Source: JL08 sp963765555
GTDB lineage: Bacteria > Pseudomonadota > Alphaproteobacteria > Rhodobacterales > Rhodobacteraceae
Length of the DNA: 64,000 nt
Assembly: GCA_963765555.1 (NCBI GenBank)
Contig: CAVXWX010000003.1
Span: 124,001 to 188,000, forward strand
Direction: 5' to 3'
A program made the position numbers and the translations under genes. Shown piece by piece: positions 28,606 through 38,532 of the stretch. A model generated the notes under the pieces. That model was given only the letters and a program-made list of their open reading frames with translations. It searched no databases and was not told where the DNA came from. Each line of letters starts with the position of its first letter. The stretch's first letter is position 1.

Positions 28606-29766
28606 ATGGACATCAAACCCTTTGGCGTTGAAATCTGGATGAACGAGTTTGAAAACCACTGCGCGTTCAACCTTGCCGAAACCTGTGTCGAATCCCTGAC
28701 CATCGGGCAGTTGCTGCAAATGTCGGGCAAGAACGACACGCTGGTCAACGATCTGGCACAGATGAAAATGACCTATGGCGCCATCGAAGGGTCCGACCGT
28801 CTGCGCAACAATATTTGCGGGCTGTATGAAAAACAGAACCGTGAAAATGTGGTGGTCACGCATGGGGCCATCGGGGCCAATGCGCTGCTTTATGAAACCC
28901 TGATCCAGCCGGGGGATCACATCATTTCGGTGCTGCCTACCTATCAGCAGCATTATTCCATCCCCGAAAGCTATGGTGCCGAGGTCGAGGTGCTGCGGCT
29001 GGAACCGGACAATGCCTTTCTGCCCGATCTTGACCGGTTGGCGGCCATGATCAGGCCCAACACGCGACTGATCGCCATGACAAACCCGAACAACCCGACA
29101 GGGGCGCTGATGGACGCGGCGTTTCTGGAGCGGCTGGCCGGAATTGCACGGGCAGGCGATGTGTGGGTGCTGAGCGACGAAGTCTATCGCGGCACCAACC
29201 AAAGCGGCAACGGCTTTGCCCCGGCCATTGCGGATGTATGCGAAAAAGGCATCAGCGTCGGGGGCATGTCAAAAACCTTTTCACTGGCAGGTTTGCGCCT
29301 TGGCTGGATCGTTGCCCCGGTTGAGGTGATCGAGGCGGTTTCGATCCACCGCGATTACAATACGATCAGCGTGGGCGTGATCGACGATTATTTCGCCGCC
29401 ATGGCGCTGGAAGCAAAAGACAAAATTCTGGCGCGCAGCCAGCAGATTACCCGGGATAACCTGAGCACGCTGGACGCATGGATCGCGCAGGAACCGGCGC
29501 TGTCTTATGTGAAACCAAAGGCGGGGACGACGGCGCTGGTTAAATTTGATTTCGACATGCCATCGCGCGAGTTTTGTGTGCGGCTGATGAACGAAACCGG
29601 CGTGATGTTCACGCCCGGTTCGGTGATGGAGATGGAAGGGTATGTGCGCATCGGTTATGCCAACAATCCGCAGGTTTTGCGGGATGGACTGAAGGAAACC
29701 AGCCGATTTCTGGCGATGCTGGAACAGGAGCGCACTGCGCCCAAAACAGAAGGACAGCTGACATGA
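28606..29766 (+). CDS. PLP-dependent class I/II aminotransferase
   Basis: This 386-residue fold-type I enzyme has the NPNNPTG loop (residues about 162-168), SDEVYRG, the Schiff-base lysine in GGMSKTFSLAGLRLGW, and the C-terminal carboxylate-binding Arg in YVRIGYAN. It lacks features of a named specificity group and is best called an aminotransferase of unknown substrate. Its stop overlaps the next gene's ATG (ATGA), so the two are translationally coupled and likely work on one amino acid. Confidence 0.8.
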   Translation: MDIKPFGVEIWMNEFENHCAFNLAETCVESLTIGQLLQMSGKNDTLVNDLAQMKMTYGAIEGSDRLRNNICGLYEKQNRENVVVTHGAIGANALLYETLIQPGDHIISVLPTYQQHYSIPESYGAEVEVLRLEPDNAFLPDLDRLAAMIRPNTRLIAMTNPNNPTGALMDAAFLERLAGIARAGDVWVLSDEVYRGTNQSGNGFAPAIADVCEKGISVGGMSKTFSLAGLRLGWIVAPVEVIEAVSIHRDYNTISVGVIDDYFAAMALEAKDKILARSQQITRDNLSTLDAWIAQEPALSYVKPKAGTTALVKFDFDMPSREFCVRLMNETGVMFTPGSVMEMEGYVRIGYANNPQVLRDGLKETSRFLAMLEQERTAPKTEGQLT

Positions 29767-30746
29767 CCACCCCAAGCGAACAGGTGTTGCGTCTTGCCGC
29801 GCAATCGGTGGTGGCCCGCAATCGGATCGGACACGCATTGGTGCAAACGCCGTGTTTGCAATCGCGCGCGCCTGTGCCGTCCGGCACGCAGGTGTATTTC
29901 AAAACCGAAAATTTTCAGCACACCGGATCTTTCAAACTGCGCGGCGCCATGTCCAAACTGTCGGGCTTGCCCACGGATATGCCGGTCATCACCGCATCAT
30001 CGGGAAATCACGGCATTGCCTGTTCCCATGCCGCGATGACGACGGGCCACAATCTGACGGTGGTGCTGCCGGAAAATGTGGCAAAGGCGAAGCTGGCCAA
30101 GATCGAAAGCTATGGCACCAGAACGATCCTGCATCCCGGCGATTCCGGTATGGCCGAGGTGCATGCCCAATCACTGGCGGCAACGGGCGACTATGTCTAT
30201 GTCTCGCCCTATAACGATCTGGATGTGATGGCAGGGCAGGGCACCATCGGGCTGGAACTGCTGGATCAACTGCCAAAGATTGACAATGTGTTCATTTCCA
30301 TGGGCGGGGGCGGATTGATTTCCGGCATCGGGTCTGTGTTGCGGGCGTTTTCACCGGGCACCAAAGTGATCGGCATCAGCGCCACCCATTCCGCGGCATT
30401 GGCCGCCAGCATGGCCGCCGGCCACATCGTTGAAACCGACCATCTGGACACGTTGGCAGACGGGTGTGCCGGCGGGGTTGACGAAGACGCGCTGACCCTG
30501 CCCATCGCAACCGAAGTGGTGGATCGGGTGATCCATTGCAGCGAAGCGCAGATCGCCGATGCCCTGCGGCAACTGGCATGGACGGATACAATGGTTGTCG
30601 AAGGAGCCGCTGCACTGGCGCTGGCGGGGTATCTTTCGGATGCAGAAGCCTTTGCCGGTCAGTGCAACGTAATCCTGCTGTGCGGGGGCAATTTTGACGT
30701 TGCCAAAGTGCAGGCGGTGATCGGGGATGTGGCGTCAAACGCCTGA
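29763..30746 (+). CDS. PLP-dependent threonine/serine dehydratase-like enzyme
   Basis: This 327-residue fold-type II enzyme has the Schiff-base motif TGSFKLRGAMSK, SSGNHGIA for substrate binding, and the PLP phosphate loop SMGGGGLISGIGS. It has no C-terminal ACT-like regulatory domain, so it is of the catabolic (TdcB/EutB) rather than the biosynthetic IlvA type. It would convert a beta-hydroxy amino acid to a keto acid and ammonia. Pairing with the aminotransferase suggests a two-step use of one amino acid. Ectoine genes are not present nearby, so a EutB role is not supported. Confidence 0.78.
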   Translation: MTTPSEQVLRLAAQSVVARNRIGHALVQTPCLQSRAPVPSGTQVYFKTENFQHTGSFKLRGAMSKLSGLPTDMPVITASSGNHGIACSHAAMTTGHNLTVVLPENVAKAKLAKIESYGTRTILHPGDSGMAEVHAQSLAATGDYVYVSPYNDLDVMAGQGTIGLELLDQLPKIDNVFISMGGGGLISGIGSVLRAFSPGTKVIGISATHSAALAASMAAGHIVETDHLDTLADGCAGGVDEDALTLPIATEVVDRVIHCSEAQIADALRQLAWTDTMVVEGAAALALAGYLSDAEAFAGQCNVILLCGGNFDVAKVQAVIGDVASNA

Positions 30747-30855
30747 CTCACGACCCGAAAATTGGCCCGCTTGCCGAAACAAAGGCAACGTTCTGCCGAA
30801 CATTGACCACATTTCGGCATCATTGAATCCCCTGACACAGTTTCAGGTTGGTCCC

Positions 30856-33069
30856 ATGAGCATTGCAATTCCGGCAAAACCCCACCCCGCCTCGGTACTG
30901 GCCGCGCCGGTCTTTACAGCGACGATCTTCCTAAGCGCATCGCTTTTGTTTTTTGTGCAGCCGCTGTTTACCAAAATCGTCCTGCCCCATATCGGCGGCA
31001 CACCCGCCGTCTGGACAACGGCGATGCTGTTTTTCCAATCTGTTCTGATTGCCGGATATGCCTATGCGCATTTCAGCACCAAATATCTGAGCGTCAAGGC
31101 GCAGATGATCTTGCATCTGTCGCTCTGGGCGGCCGCGCTTGCCTTTCTGCCGCTGACCATTTCGCAGGGCTGGAGCTATGACGCCGCCAGTTCGACCGTA
31201 TTGCAAACGCTCAGCCTGTTTGCGCTGGGCGTCGGGGTGCCTTTTGCGGTCTTGTCCGCCAATGCACCGCTGATCCAGTCGTGGTATTCCAAAAGCGGCG
31301 GGCCATCGGCGGATGACCCCTATTTCCTCTACGGGGCAAGCAATTTCGGATCACTGCTGGCCTTGCTGGCCTTTCCGCTTGTCGCCGAACCCCTGTTCGG
31401 GGCCAGCGCCATTGGCGCCGGTTGGGCCGCTGGTTTTGTCGCCTTGGGCGGTTTTTTACTGCTCAGCGGATTGTTCGCGTGGCGCAATGGCAGGCCCGCC
31501 CATGTCCCTGCCCATGTCACGCATGTTGACCACAAAGACCCCGCAAAACCCGTGACTGCCGCGCAGATTGGAACGTGGCTGCTGCTGGCCTTTATTCCGT
31601 CGTCCCTGATGCTGGCCGTGACCACAAAAATCAGCACTGATATCGGATCATTCCCGCTGATCTGGGCCATTCCGCTGGCGCTGTATCTGTTGACCTTTGT
31701 GATGACGTTCACGCGCAGACCGTGGATCAACGACCATTTTGTGCAGTTGTTTTTCACCGTCGGTTTGCTGGCACTGATTTTCCTGATTACGATCTCGACC
31801 AAATTCGCGTTGTCCTGGACAACGGCGGCGGCCTTGGTCACCGGTTTTTTCGCCGTTGCCCTGATGTCGCATCGAAAGCTGTATCTGGCGCGCCCGGACG
31901 GGCGGCAGCTGACCGTGTTCTATGTCACGATGTCTGTCGGCGGTGCCTTGGGCGGGCTGTTCAATTCCATCATCGCGCCGATTGTCTTTGATGGCCTGCA
32001 CGAAGGGCGATTTGTTCTTGTTCTTGCCGGATTGCTGTTTTTGCCTGCGCTGATCCTGCCAAAACCGCGCGATTTGGCGGTTGGGGCGCTGGCGGGGGCG
32101 GTCTGTTTGCTGGTTTTCGGCTTTGGTCTGGAAACGGGCGATGAAACAACCGGAAACCTTGCGCCCAGCGTGATCGCGGTTGCCTTGCTGGCGGGCATCT
32201 GGGCGTTTCGCGAACGCGGATATGCGTTGTTTGCGATGTTGTGCGTAGTCTTGGGCGCATCCCCGTTTTTATTCACCAAACCCGTCCTGCACGAAGACCG
32301 CAGCTTTTTCGGCACCCACCGCGTGTTCGAAGAAGATACCGTGCGCAAGTATTCTAACGGCACCACGTTGCACGGCGCGCAGCGCATTCAGGATGACGGA
32401 CGCAAGCCCTTGCCGTTGTCCTATTACCACCCCAACGGCCCGATGGGGCAGATCATGGCATCCGATCAGGGGCAGTCTGCGCAAAGTGTCGGCGTTGTCG
32501 GTTTGGGCGTCGGGTCTTTGGCCTGTTACCGCCAGCCGCACCAGACATGGGCGTTTTACGAGATCGACAAACTGGTCGATGATATTGCCCGCACGCCCGA
32601 ATATTTTTCGTTCCTGTCGCAATGTGCGCCGGACGCGCCGACGCATCTGGGCGATGCACGCATCGTTCTGGAACAGCAAAACGACGTGAAATACGACATT
32701 CTGGTTATCGACGCCTACAGTTCCGATGCCGTGCCCGTCCATCTGAGCACGGTCGAGGCGATGGCGCTTTATATGGAGCGACTAAACCCCGGCGGGCTGT
32801 TGGTGTTCCACATTTCCAACCGGTATTACAGCATCGACAAACCATTGGGGCGCGGGGCAAAGGTGCTGGGTCTTGCCGCGCGCATTCAAACCTATCGACT
32901 GGGTGAAAACGCGGATGTCGGTGAAACCGGTTCAACCGTGGTTGTGATGTCCCAGACCGATGCACCGCTGGCAGCCTTGGCCGATGATGACCGCTGGCAG
33001 GTATTGGGCTCCGATGGCGGGCGCGTCTGGACGGATGATTTCACCAACCTGATGGCCATCCTGCGCTAG
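30856..33069 (+). CDS. Large membrane protein with spermidine-synthase-like domain
   Basis: The protein has 737 residues starting at ATG 30856. About the first 500 form many hydrophobic helices with alternating loops (TATIFLSASLLFFVQPLFTK, FLILITIS-type stretches). The C-terminal 230 resemble a spermidine-synthase/methyltransferase Rossmann fold (VGVVGLGVGSLACY, YDILVIDAYSSDAVPVHLST, NPGGLLVFHISNRYY). Such fused proteins are common in proteobacteria but of unknown function. The acidic AdoMet-type loop is weak, so aminopropyl transfer is doubtful. Its stop is one base from the stop of the convergent DMGDH-like gene. Given the many amine genes nearby, a polyamine-related role is possible but unproven. 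Confidence 0.65.
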   Translation: MSIAIPAKPHPASVLAAPVFTATIFLSASLLFFVQPLFTKIVLPHIGGTPAVWTTAMLFFQSVLIAGYAYAHFSTKYLSVKAQMILHLSLWAAALAFLPLTISQGWSYDAASSTVLQTLSLFALGVGVPFAVLSANAPLIQSWYSKSGGPSADDPYFLYGASNFGSLLALLAFPLVAEPLFGASAIGAGWAAGFVALGGFLLLSGLFAWRNGRPAHVPAHVTHVDHKDPAKPVTAAQIGTWLLLAFIPSSLMLAVTTKISTDIGSFPLIWAIPLALYLLTFVMTFTRRPWINDHFVQLFFTVGLLALIFLITISTKFALSWTTAAALVTGFFAVALMSHRKLYLARPDGRQLTVFYVTMSVGGALGGLFNSIIAPIVFDGLHEGRFVLVLAGLLFLPALILPKPRDLAVGALAGAVCLLVFGFGLETGDETTGNLAPSVIAVALLAGIWAFRERGYALFAMLCVVLGASPFLFTKPVLHEDRSFFGTHRVFEEDTVRKYSNGTTLHGAQRIQDDGRKPLPLSYYHPNGPMGQIMASDQGQSAQSVGVVGLGVGSLACYRQPHQTWAFYEIDKLVDDIARTPEYFSFLSQCAPDAPTHLGDARIVLEQQNDVKYDILVIDAYSSDAVPVHLSTVEAMALYMERLNPGGLLVFHISNRYYSIDKPLGRGAKVLGLAARIQTYRLGENADVGETGSTVVVMSQTDAPLAALADDDRWQVLGSDGGRVWTDDFTNLMAILR

Positions 33070-33070
33070 G

Positions 33071-35530
33071 TTAGCATTTGATCTTTTTCATTTCGGGATC
33101 GTAAAGCGGCTTTAACGACGCGGTTGCCGCAAACCGGTTTCCCGCAATGTCGATCTGCCACGGCCCATCGGCGACAATGTCGCCGGTCAGCGGCCGGTCA
33201 AGCGTGACAAAACCGATGCCCACCGCCCCGCCAAGCGTATGCCCGTAACCGCCGATCTGGATGTATCCGACCTGTTCGTCGCCCAGATAGATCAGTTCGT
33301 TTCCAAAAAGCAGCGGATCGGGGTCGGTGATCAGAAACTGCAGCATACGCGTTTTGGGAACACCGCGCGCCTTGATGTCGGCCAGTGCGTCGCGCCCGAT
33401 AAACCCGCCCGGTTTGTCCAGCTTCACCGCAAAGCCCAGCCCCGCCTCGATCGGGTTGTCGGTGTTGTCCACGTCCAACCCGAAATCGCGGTAGGCCTTT
33501 TCCAGCCGAAGGGAATTCAGGGTTTGCATGCCGGCATTGCGCACCCCCAGATCGGCACCCGCCTGCATCAACAAATCATAGGTTTGCACCGCCTGAGTTG
33601 CGGGCACATGCAATTCCCAGCCCAGTTCGCCGATGAACGTCACGCGGTACGCCAGCACATCGGCGTATCCGACGTCGATATTGCGCGCTGTCATAAAGGG
33701 GAACCCTTGATCTGACAGATCAGCACCGGACACGCGCTGCATCAGCGCGCGCGCCTTCGGGCCATGCACGTTGATCTGCGTGCGCCCCGCTGTCACGTCG
33801 GTAATGGTCACGCAGTCCTGTGCGCCAATATGGCGGCGCATGCGCATTTCCGTGTGACCGTGCGAGTTTTCGCCCACCACCACCATAAACTTGTCCTGCG
33901 CCAACCGTGTGACCGTCAGGTCAGCCTCGAACCCGCCGCGGGTGTTTGTCCAGGCGGTGTATACCACGCGCCCCGGTTCAACATCGACTTCGTTACAAGA
34001 CAGGCGGGACATCAGCGCACAGGCATCGCGCCCCTGCACCAGAAAACAGGACATGGTTGTCATATCCATAATCACCACATCCTCGCGCGCTGCGCGGTGT
34101 TCTTCTGCGTGCCAGTCAAACCAGTTCTGGCGAAACCAGCTATAGTTTTCGATCTTGGCCTGTTCGGGCGAGGGGGCGAACCAATCGGGTTGTTCCCATC
34201 CGTTGCCTTCGCTGAAATAGGCACCAGCAGCCTTGAGCCGGTCATAGAGAACCGATTGTTTCAGATTGCGCGCGGTCTTGGGGCTTTCGTTGTGAAAATG
34301 CTGGCCGAACAGTTTGCCCAACAGTTCCGGTGTGCGATCACGGCGAAAGGCGGGGGTGGCTTCGCATTTGGTGAAGCGGTTGACGTTGATGCCGGTCACA
34401 TCAATTGGCGGCAACCCGTCGACGATCCAGTGGGCCAGCACCATACCGGTGCCCGCGCCGTTCAGAATGCCAAGGGAATTCATCCCGCAGGCCACCCAGC
34501 AATTGCGCAATTCGGGCGTTGGCCCGACCAAAGGCGCAAGATCGGGGGTAAAGCTTTCGGGGCCGCAAAACAGTTTCTTGACACCGTAATCCATCGCCTT
34601 AGGCACACGGCTGTAGGCGGTTTCGAGATCGGGGCCGACGCGGTCCCAATCGGGTTCGATTTCGCCAAACTGGAAATCATCAGGTATGCCGTTCAGCTTC
34701 CACGCGGCGGCACCGGGTTCGAATAGGCCCAGCATCAGGCCGCCCACTTCTTCGCGGTAGTAGGTATAGGTTGACGGATCTTCCAGAACCGGCAGATCAC
34801 GGGGCAGATCGGGAATGTTTTCGGTGATCAGGTAATAATGTTCGGCGGCTTGCAGCGGCAGGTTGATACCGGCCTTGGCCCCCAGTTGACGCGACCACAT
34901 CCCACCGCAGATCACCACGTTTTCCGCCGTAATGGTCTGGCCGTCCTGGGTGCGCACGCCTGTTGCGGTGCCATTCTGCGCCAAAATCTCGCTGACACGC
35001 ACGCCTTCGAATATGCGCGCGCCACCCATCCGCGCGCCCTTGGCCAGCGACATGGTGATATCCACCGGATTGGCCCGCCCGTCTTCGGGGATGTAAAACG
35101 CGCCCTTGACATCGGACAGATCGCCGATGGGGAACATATCCTGCGCGTCCTTGGGCGAGATTTCGTGACAGTTGATCCCGAACCGGCGCATGAACGGGGC
35201 GATGCGGCGCATTTCGTGCACCCGTTCTTGGTTATTGGCAATCTGCAGATATCCGACATCACGAAACCCAGTGGGAACGCCGGTTTCCTGTTCCAGACGG
35301 GCATAAAGATCGCGCCCGTGCGTGTACATTTCACATTCAGCTTCGGACTTCAGCAATCCCGCCACAATCAGACCTGCGGCGTGCCATGTGGTGCCGGAGG
35401 TCAGTTGCCCCTGTTCCAGAACAATCACGTCCGTGTGCCCCAGTTTGGTGAGGTGATAGGCCGTGTTCATTCCGATTGATCCACCACCGATGATCACGGT
35501 CTGGGCGTGGGAAGGGAGCGTTTTCGTCAT
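33071..35530 (-). CDS. FAD/folate-dependent dimethylglycine or sarcosine dehydrogenase-like protein
   Basis: This 819-residue two-part enzyme has an N-terminal DAO-type FAD domain (TVIIGGGSIGMNTAYHL) with GTTWHAAG, in which His50 is the expected covalent FAD attachment site. A C-terminal GcvT-like tetrahydrofolate domain (ADLTVTRLAQDKFMVVVGE, GELGWELHVPA, DKPGGFIGRDAL) captures the released formaldehyde unit. It would demethylate dimethylglycine, sarcosine or a related N-methyl amine in the cytoplasm. The start is ATG 35530. A 22-bp palindrome shared with the polyamine operon lies 66 bases upstream. The exact substrate cannot be read. Confidence 0.82.
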   Translation of the reverse strand: MTKTLPSHAQTVIIGGGSIGMNTAYHLTKLGHTDVIVLEQGQLTSGTTWHAAGLIVAGLLKSEAECEMYTHGRDLYARLEQETGVPTGFRDVGYLQIANNQERVHEMRRIAPFMRRFGINCHEISPKDAQDMFPIGDLSDVKGAFYIPEDGRANPVDITMSLAKGARMGGARIFEGVRVSEILAQNGTATGVRTQDGQTITAENVVICGGMWSRQLGAKAGINLPLQAAEHYYLITENIPDLPRDLPVLEDPSTYTYYREEVGGLMLGLFEPGAAAWKLNGIPDDFQFGEIEPDWDRVGPDLETAYSRVPKAMDYGVKKLFCGPESFTPDLAPLVGPTPELRNCWVACGMNSLGILNGAGTGMVLAHWIVDGLPPIDVTGINVNRFTKCEATPAFRRDRTPELLGKLFGQHFHNESPKTARNLKQSVLYDRLKAAGAYFSEGNGWEQPDWFAPSPEQAKIENYSWFRQNWFDWHAEEHRAAREDVVIMDMTTMSCFLVQGRDACALMSRLSCNEVDVEPGRVVYTAWTNTRGGFEADLTVTRLAQDKFMVVVGENSHGHTEMRMRRHIGAQDCVTITDVTAGRTQINVHGPKARALMQRVSGADLSDQGFPFMTARNIDVGYADVLAYRVTFIGELGWELHVPATQAVQTYDLLMQAGADLGVRNAGMQTLNSLRLEKAYRDFGLDVDNTDNPIEAGLGFAVKLDKPGGFIGRDALADIKARGVPKTRMLQFLITDPDPLLFGNELIYLGDEQVGYIQIGGYGHTLGGAVGIGFVTLDRPLTGDIVADGPWQIDIAGNRFAATASLKPLYDPEMKKIKC

Positions 35531-35595
35531 GGTGTTCGCCTTAACAGTTTGCGGGTGTTGCACAGTCGATAGCAGCGCGGTGAGGAGAATTCAAT

Positions 35596-35617
35596 TGATT
35601 GAATGACCATTCAGTGA
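35596..35617. promoter_or_regulatory. 22-bp palindromic operator, copy 1
   Basis: This site is centred on TGAATGACCATTCA (35600-35613) between the divergent DMGDH-like and acetyltransferase genes. It differs from copy 2 at 38533-38554 in one of 22 bases. The dyad continues weakly outside the core (TGAT left, GTGA right). TetR-family dimers commonly bind sites of this size and shape. Confidence 0.75.
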
Positions 35618-35725
35618 GTACAAGGGGTGCAAACGGATTTGTCGATAAAACCCACTCGTCCAGACGCAATCGCAAGAGGAACAGACCGGCATATGACGCA
35701 AAAGAAACGACAAGGTGAAACAGTG

Positions 35726-36346
35726 ATGCGCCCGCAGAATACGCTGCCTGTGGACGGTGTTCTGCCCACATGCACATTGGTTCTTGAAACCGCTCGTTTA
35801 CGGTTGCGACCCATAACACGTGCGGACGAAGATATCGCGTTCAAGGTGCTGAGCGATCCGGAGGTGATGCGCTATGTGTCCGACCCGATGACAGCGCAAG
35901 AGGTTGCGGCGCACATGCCTGACGCTGTGCGGCGCGGGGCTGGTGGGCGGATCGGGATCTGGTGCGCCGAGGTGAAAGCCACAGGGGAAAAGATCGGCGA
36001 TGGCGTTCTGACCCCGATCCCGGTGGAAGGCGAGGACACGGATTGGACGCAAGTCGTGCCGGATGCGTATCCCGACGACCGGATCGAGGTTGGCTACTTG
36101 CTTAAACCGTCTGCATGGGGGCAGGGGTATGCCACCGAGATTTGCAAACGCCTGTTGCAATTTGCCTTTGACTGCACCGCCCTGGACGAGGTGGTGGCCT
36201 GTACCGATCTTGACAATGCCAAGTCGCAACACGTGCTGAAAAAATCGGGCATGCGTGATTGCGGAACAGGTCGTGCCTATGGTGAAGCGGTCGCTTGGTT
36301 TGAAATGACACGGGCAGAATGGATGGCGCAGAAAACAGCGGAGTAA
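35726..36346 (+). CDS. GNAT-family N-acetyltransferase (RimJ/RimL-like)
   Basis: The start at 35726 (MRPQNTLPVDG) is chosen by AAGGTGAA upstream; an in-frame ATG at 35693 is the alternative. This gives 206 residues. The acetyl-CoA loop is VGYLLKPSAWGQGYATEICKR with the R/Q-x-x-G-x-G/A pattern, after an N-terminal LETARLRLRPITRADED block typical of Acetyltransf_3 enzymes. It shares a control region with the DMGDH-like gene and might acetylate an amine substrate, though many relatives modify protein N-termini. It ends six bases from the convergent amine oxidase. Confidence 0.78.
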   Translation: MRPQNTLPVDGVLPTCTLVLETARLRLRPITRADEDIAFKVLSDPEVMRYVSDPMTAQEVAAHMPDAVRRGAGGRIGIWCAEVKATGEKIGDGVLTPIPVEGEDTDWTQVVPDAYPDDRIEVGYLLKPSAWGQGYATEICKRLLQFAFDCTALDEVVACTDLDNAKSQHVLKKSGMRDCGTGRAYGEAVAWFEMTRAEWMAQKTAE

Positions 36347-36352
36347 TCGCGC

Positions 36353-37651
36353 CTAGCGCAGGATTTTTGCAATCTTTTTCGCCGCTGATTTTCCGCTGTT
36401 ATATGCGCCGTTGACAAGGGCCGATCTGGCACCGCCCATGGCTTCTCCGGCAAAGAACAAACGATCCGCCAAAGGTTCTGCCAGAATATCACGTGCACCA
36501 TCTGCACCCGGACGCACCGCGCCGTAAGCGCCCAGCGTCAGGGGGTTTTCCGCCCAGTCTGTTGCCAGCCCTTTGATGAAATGTTTGCGCGCGTCGCTGC
36601 CGACAATGCGTACCAGTTGGGCCAGCGCGTAATCCACCACGGCATCCGGCCCTTCGCGCGACAGTGCCCATCCGAAACGACCGCCGATATTGCCGAACAG
36701 GTAGTCATGCCCGCAGGGCCATGCGATGAAAAAACAGGCTTCGCCCGCCGTGCCTTCGGGGATGCGGTAGGTGACCCAGTTGTTTTCGCCCAACCCCAGA
36801 CGTGCACCGTCAAACAGCATCGGCACCTTGAGCAGCAAGCCCATCGGGATGTCGGCGGCGGCCTGAATTTTGCGATCGGGCAGGGCGGGGACAAAGCGGA
36901 TTTTATTTGCGTTCAGTACCCCTGTCGAAACCGTCACAAGACAGGCCTTGGCGTCGATTGTACCGCGCGACGTCTCAACCCTGACGCCTTGGCCGGACCA
37001 ATCGATCTGCGTGACGGTGGTGTCCAGTTTGATGGGCAGGCCTTTGGCCTGCGTGGCGACAACAGTCCCCAGACCTTCTTTGACAAAGGCGCTGGGCTGG
37101 TCGTCGGCACTGTCCCAGAATTCGATCGTTGAAACCTGATCGAAATCAACGCCGTAATCCATCGCCCCCATCCATGATTGCACCGTGGCGCTATAGGGCA
37201 TGTCTTTGATGACACTCGCGGCAGGAACATCCTTGCCCTTTTTTCCGGCCTTGGTCGGCGCACGTTCGGTTTCATGCACGGCGCGACGATAGGCATCCCA
37301 TTCGGCAGCACTTGCCCGCTTTCCGTCCAGATCGAACAGATCAATTCCCGCATTCGTATGATCGACCAGTGTGAACCCTTTCTTTCGAGCCACCTTCATA
37401 AACCGGTTTTTGTCTGATCCCGAAACCCAGGAACACCCATGATCCACCGGGATGCCGAACGAGTCACTCTCGGTATAGGCCCGCCCGCCAACGCGCGGCG
37501 CGGCTTCGACAATGACACACGTTATGCCTGCCTTTTGCAGGGTCCGGCCCGCCGCCAGCCCGGCCGCGCCCGCACCAACGATCACAACGTCGGGATTTGT
37601 GGGAAGGTTTTGCGCACGCGCATCTTTCCCGTTCTGGCGCGATAGGGCCAT
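36353..37651 (-). CDS. Cytosolic flavin monoamine oxidase (third copy)
   Basis: This 432-residue member of the same family as the two at 8.7-11.4 kb has VVIVGAGAAGLAAGRTL, GGRAYTES, TVSTGVLNANKIRF and a C-terminal LFFAGEAMGGARSALVNGA flavin block. Unlike those copies it has no signal peptide, so it acts in the cytoplasm. Start 37651 (MALSRQNG) lies four bases after the bicupin stop, giving a two-gene operon. It probably oxidises an amine imported by the adjacent PotABCD-type transporter, whose operon diverges from the same control region. Confidence 0.82.
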   Translation of the reverse strand: MALSRQNGKDARAQNLPTNPDVVIVGAGAAGLAAGRTLQKAGITCVIVEAAPRVGGRAYTESDSFGIPVDHGCSWVSGSDKNRFMKVARKKGFTLVDHTNAGIDLFDLDGKRASAAEWDAYRRAVHETERAPTKAGKKGKDVPAASVIKDMPYSATVQSWMGAMDYGVDFDQVSTIEFWDSADDQPSAFVKEGLGTVVATQAKGLPIKLDTTVTQIDWSGQGVRVETSRGTIDAKACLVTVSTGVLNANKIRFVPALPDRKIQAAADIPMGLLLKVPMLFDGARLGLGENNWVTYRIPEGTAGEACFFIAWPCGHDYLFGNIGGRFGWALSREGPDAVVDYALAQLVRIVGSDARKHFIKGLATDWAENPLTLGAYGAVRPGADGARDILAEPLADRLFFAGEAMGGARSALVNGAYNSGKSAAKKIAKILR

Positions 37652-37655
37652 GGCT

Positions 37656-38408
37656 CTATCCTTTGGGACGGATTGCGGGATCAAGAGCTGCATAATACTT
37701 GCGCAGATAGCGCGGCACATGCCAGCTGCACACAGTGCCCGCCGGCACAAAAAATACATCTCCGGCCTTGAAATGGTGTTCGCTCCCGTCCGCCTCGCGC
37801 AGGGTGACTTCACCCTCAAGTATATGCGCGAATTCGTGGTAACCGAACGGTGCCAGTTCTGTTGACAGGGTTTGAGTGTCCCATAATCCAACCTCGAAAT
37901 TGCCGTGATCGTTTTCAAAAAACACCCGTTCCCGCTGGGGTGTGCTGGTGTTTTTTAACAGGTCGGCATCGGACAGTTGTGTATCTGGGTCCAGCACAAT
38001 CACGCCGCCTGCTGCGCTGTCGATCTGCGGGGTGTCGGCGCGCGGATCCATATAGGTGATGTAGAATTTCTTAAGATATCCGTCCTGTTTCCAGCTGGTC
38101 GGGATGCCGTTGCGAAAGATCACGTTTTGCCCCGCTTTGGCAGGCACACCTTGGCCGTTTGCGTCGAGCATTTGAAACTGGCCGTCCAGCACCAGAATGA
38201 ATTCATCACCGGGGTAGGGGCCAAACGCCTCTTGCATGGTGGTCGTGTCCCAGACACCGGCGCTCATCCCCAGTTCGGGATCTTCAAAATAGACATGAAC
38301 GTTTTGTTCCGACGGCATTGTGTGAAAATCATCCGCATTCAGGTCCATGCGGGTCAGGCCGTTGGGGCCGTTGCGTTCAAATCGAATAATGCCGGTTTTC
38401 TGTGTCAT
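37656..38408 (-). CDS. Bicupin protein
   Basis: The 250 residues contain two cupin barrels. The first carries PYPGDEFILVLDGQFQML and AGQNVIFRNGIPTSW (about residues 65-110). The second carries FGYHEFAHILEGEVTLRE and FKAGDVFFVPAGTVCSWHV (about 185-230), with better-kept metal ligands (H..H, E, H). No DNA-binding part is present, so it is probably an enzyme or a binding partner for the amine oxidase encoded just downstream. It is the first gene after the shared operator, on the minus strand. Confidence 0.7.
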   Translation of the reverse strand: MTQKTGIIRFERNGPNGLTRMDLNADDFHTMPSEQNVHVYFEDPELGMSAGVWDTTTMQEAFGPYPGDEFILVLDGQFQMLDANGQGVPAKAGQNVIFRNGIPTSWKQDGYLKKFYITYMDPRADTPQIDSAAGGVIVLDPDTQLSDADLLKNTSTPQRERVFFENDHGNFEVGLWDTQTLSTELAPFGYHEFAHILEGEVTLREADGSEHHFKAGDVFFVPAGTVCSWHVPRYLRKYYAALDPAIRPKG

Positions 38409-38532
38409 TTGGTTGCAATCCTTGTGGTGTGGTGCGGGGCCGTGTTTTCAGTGATGCCTTTTCTTTGGGCGCGTGGCGGAAACATGAAGGCGCGGTACCT
38501 AAATTTCTTGACTCAATCCGGTGATTGCTCAA

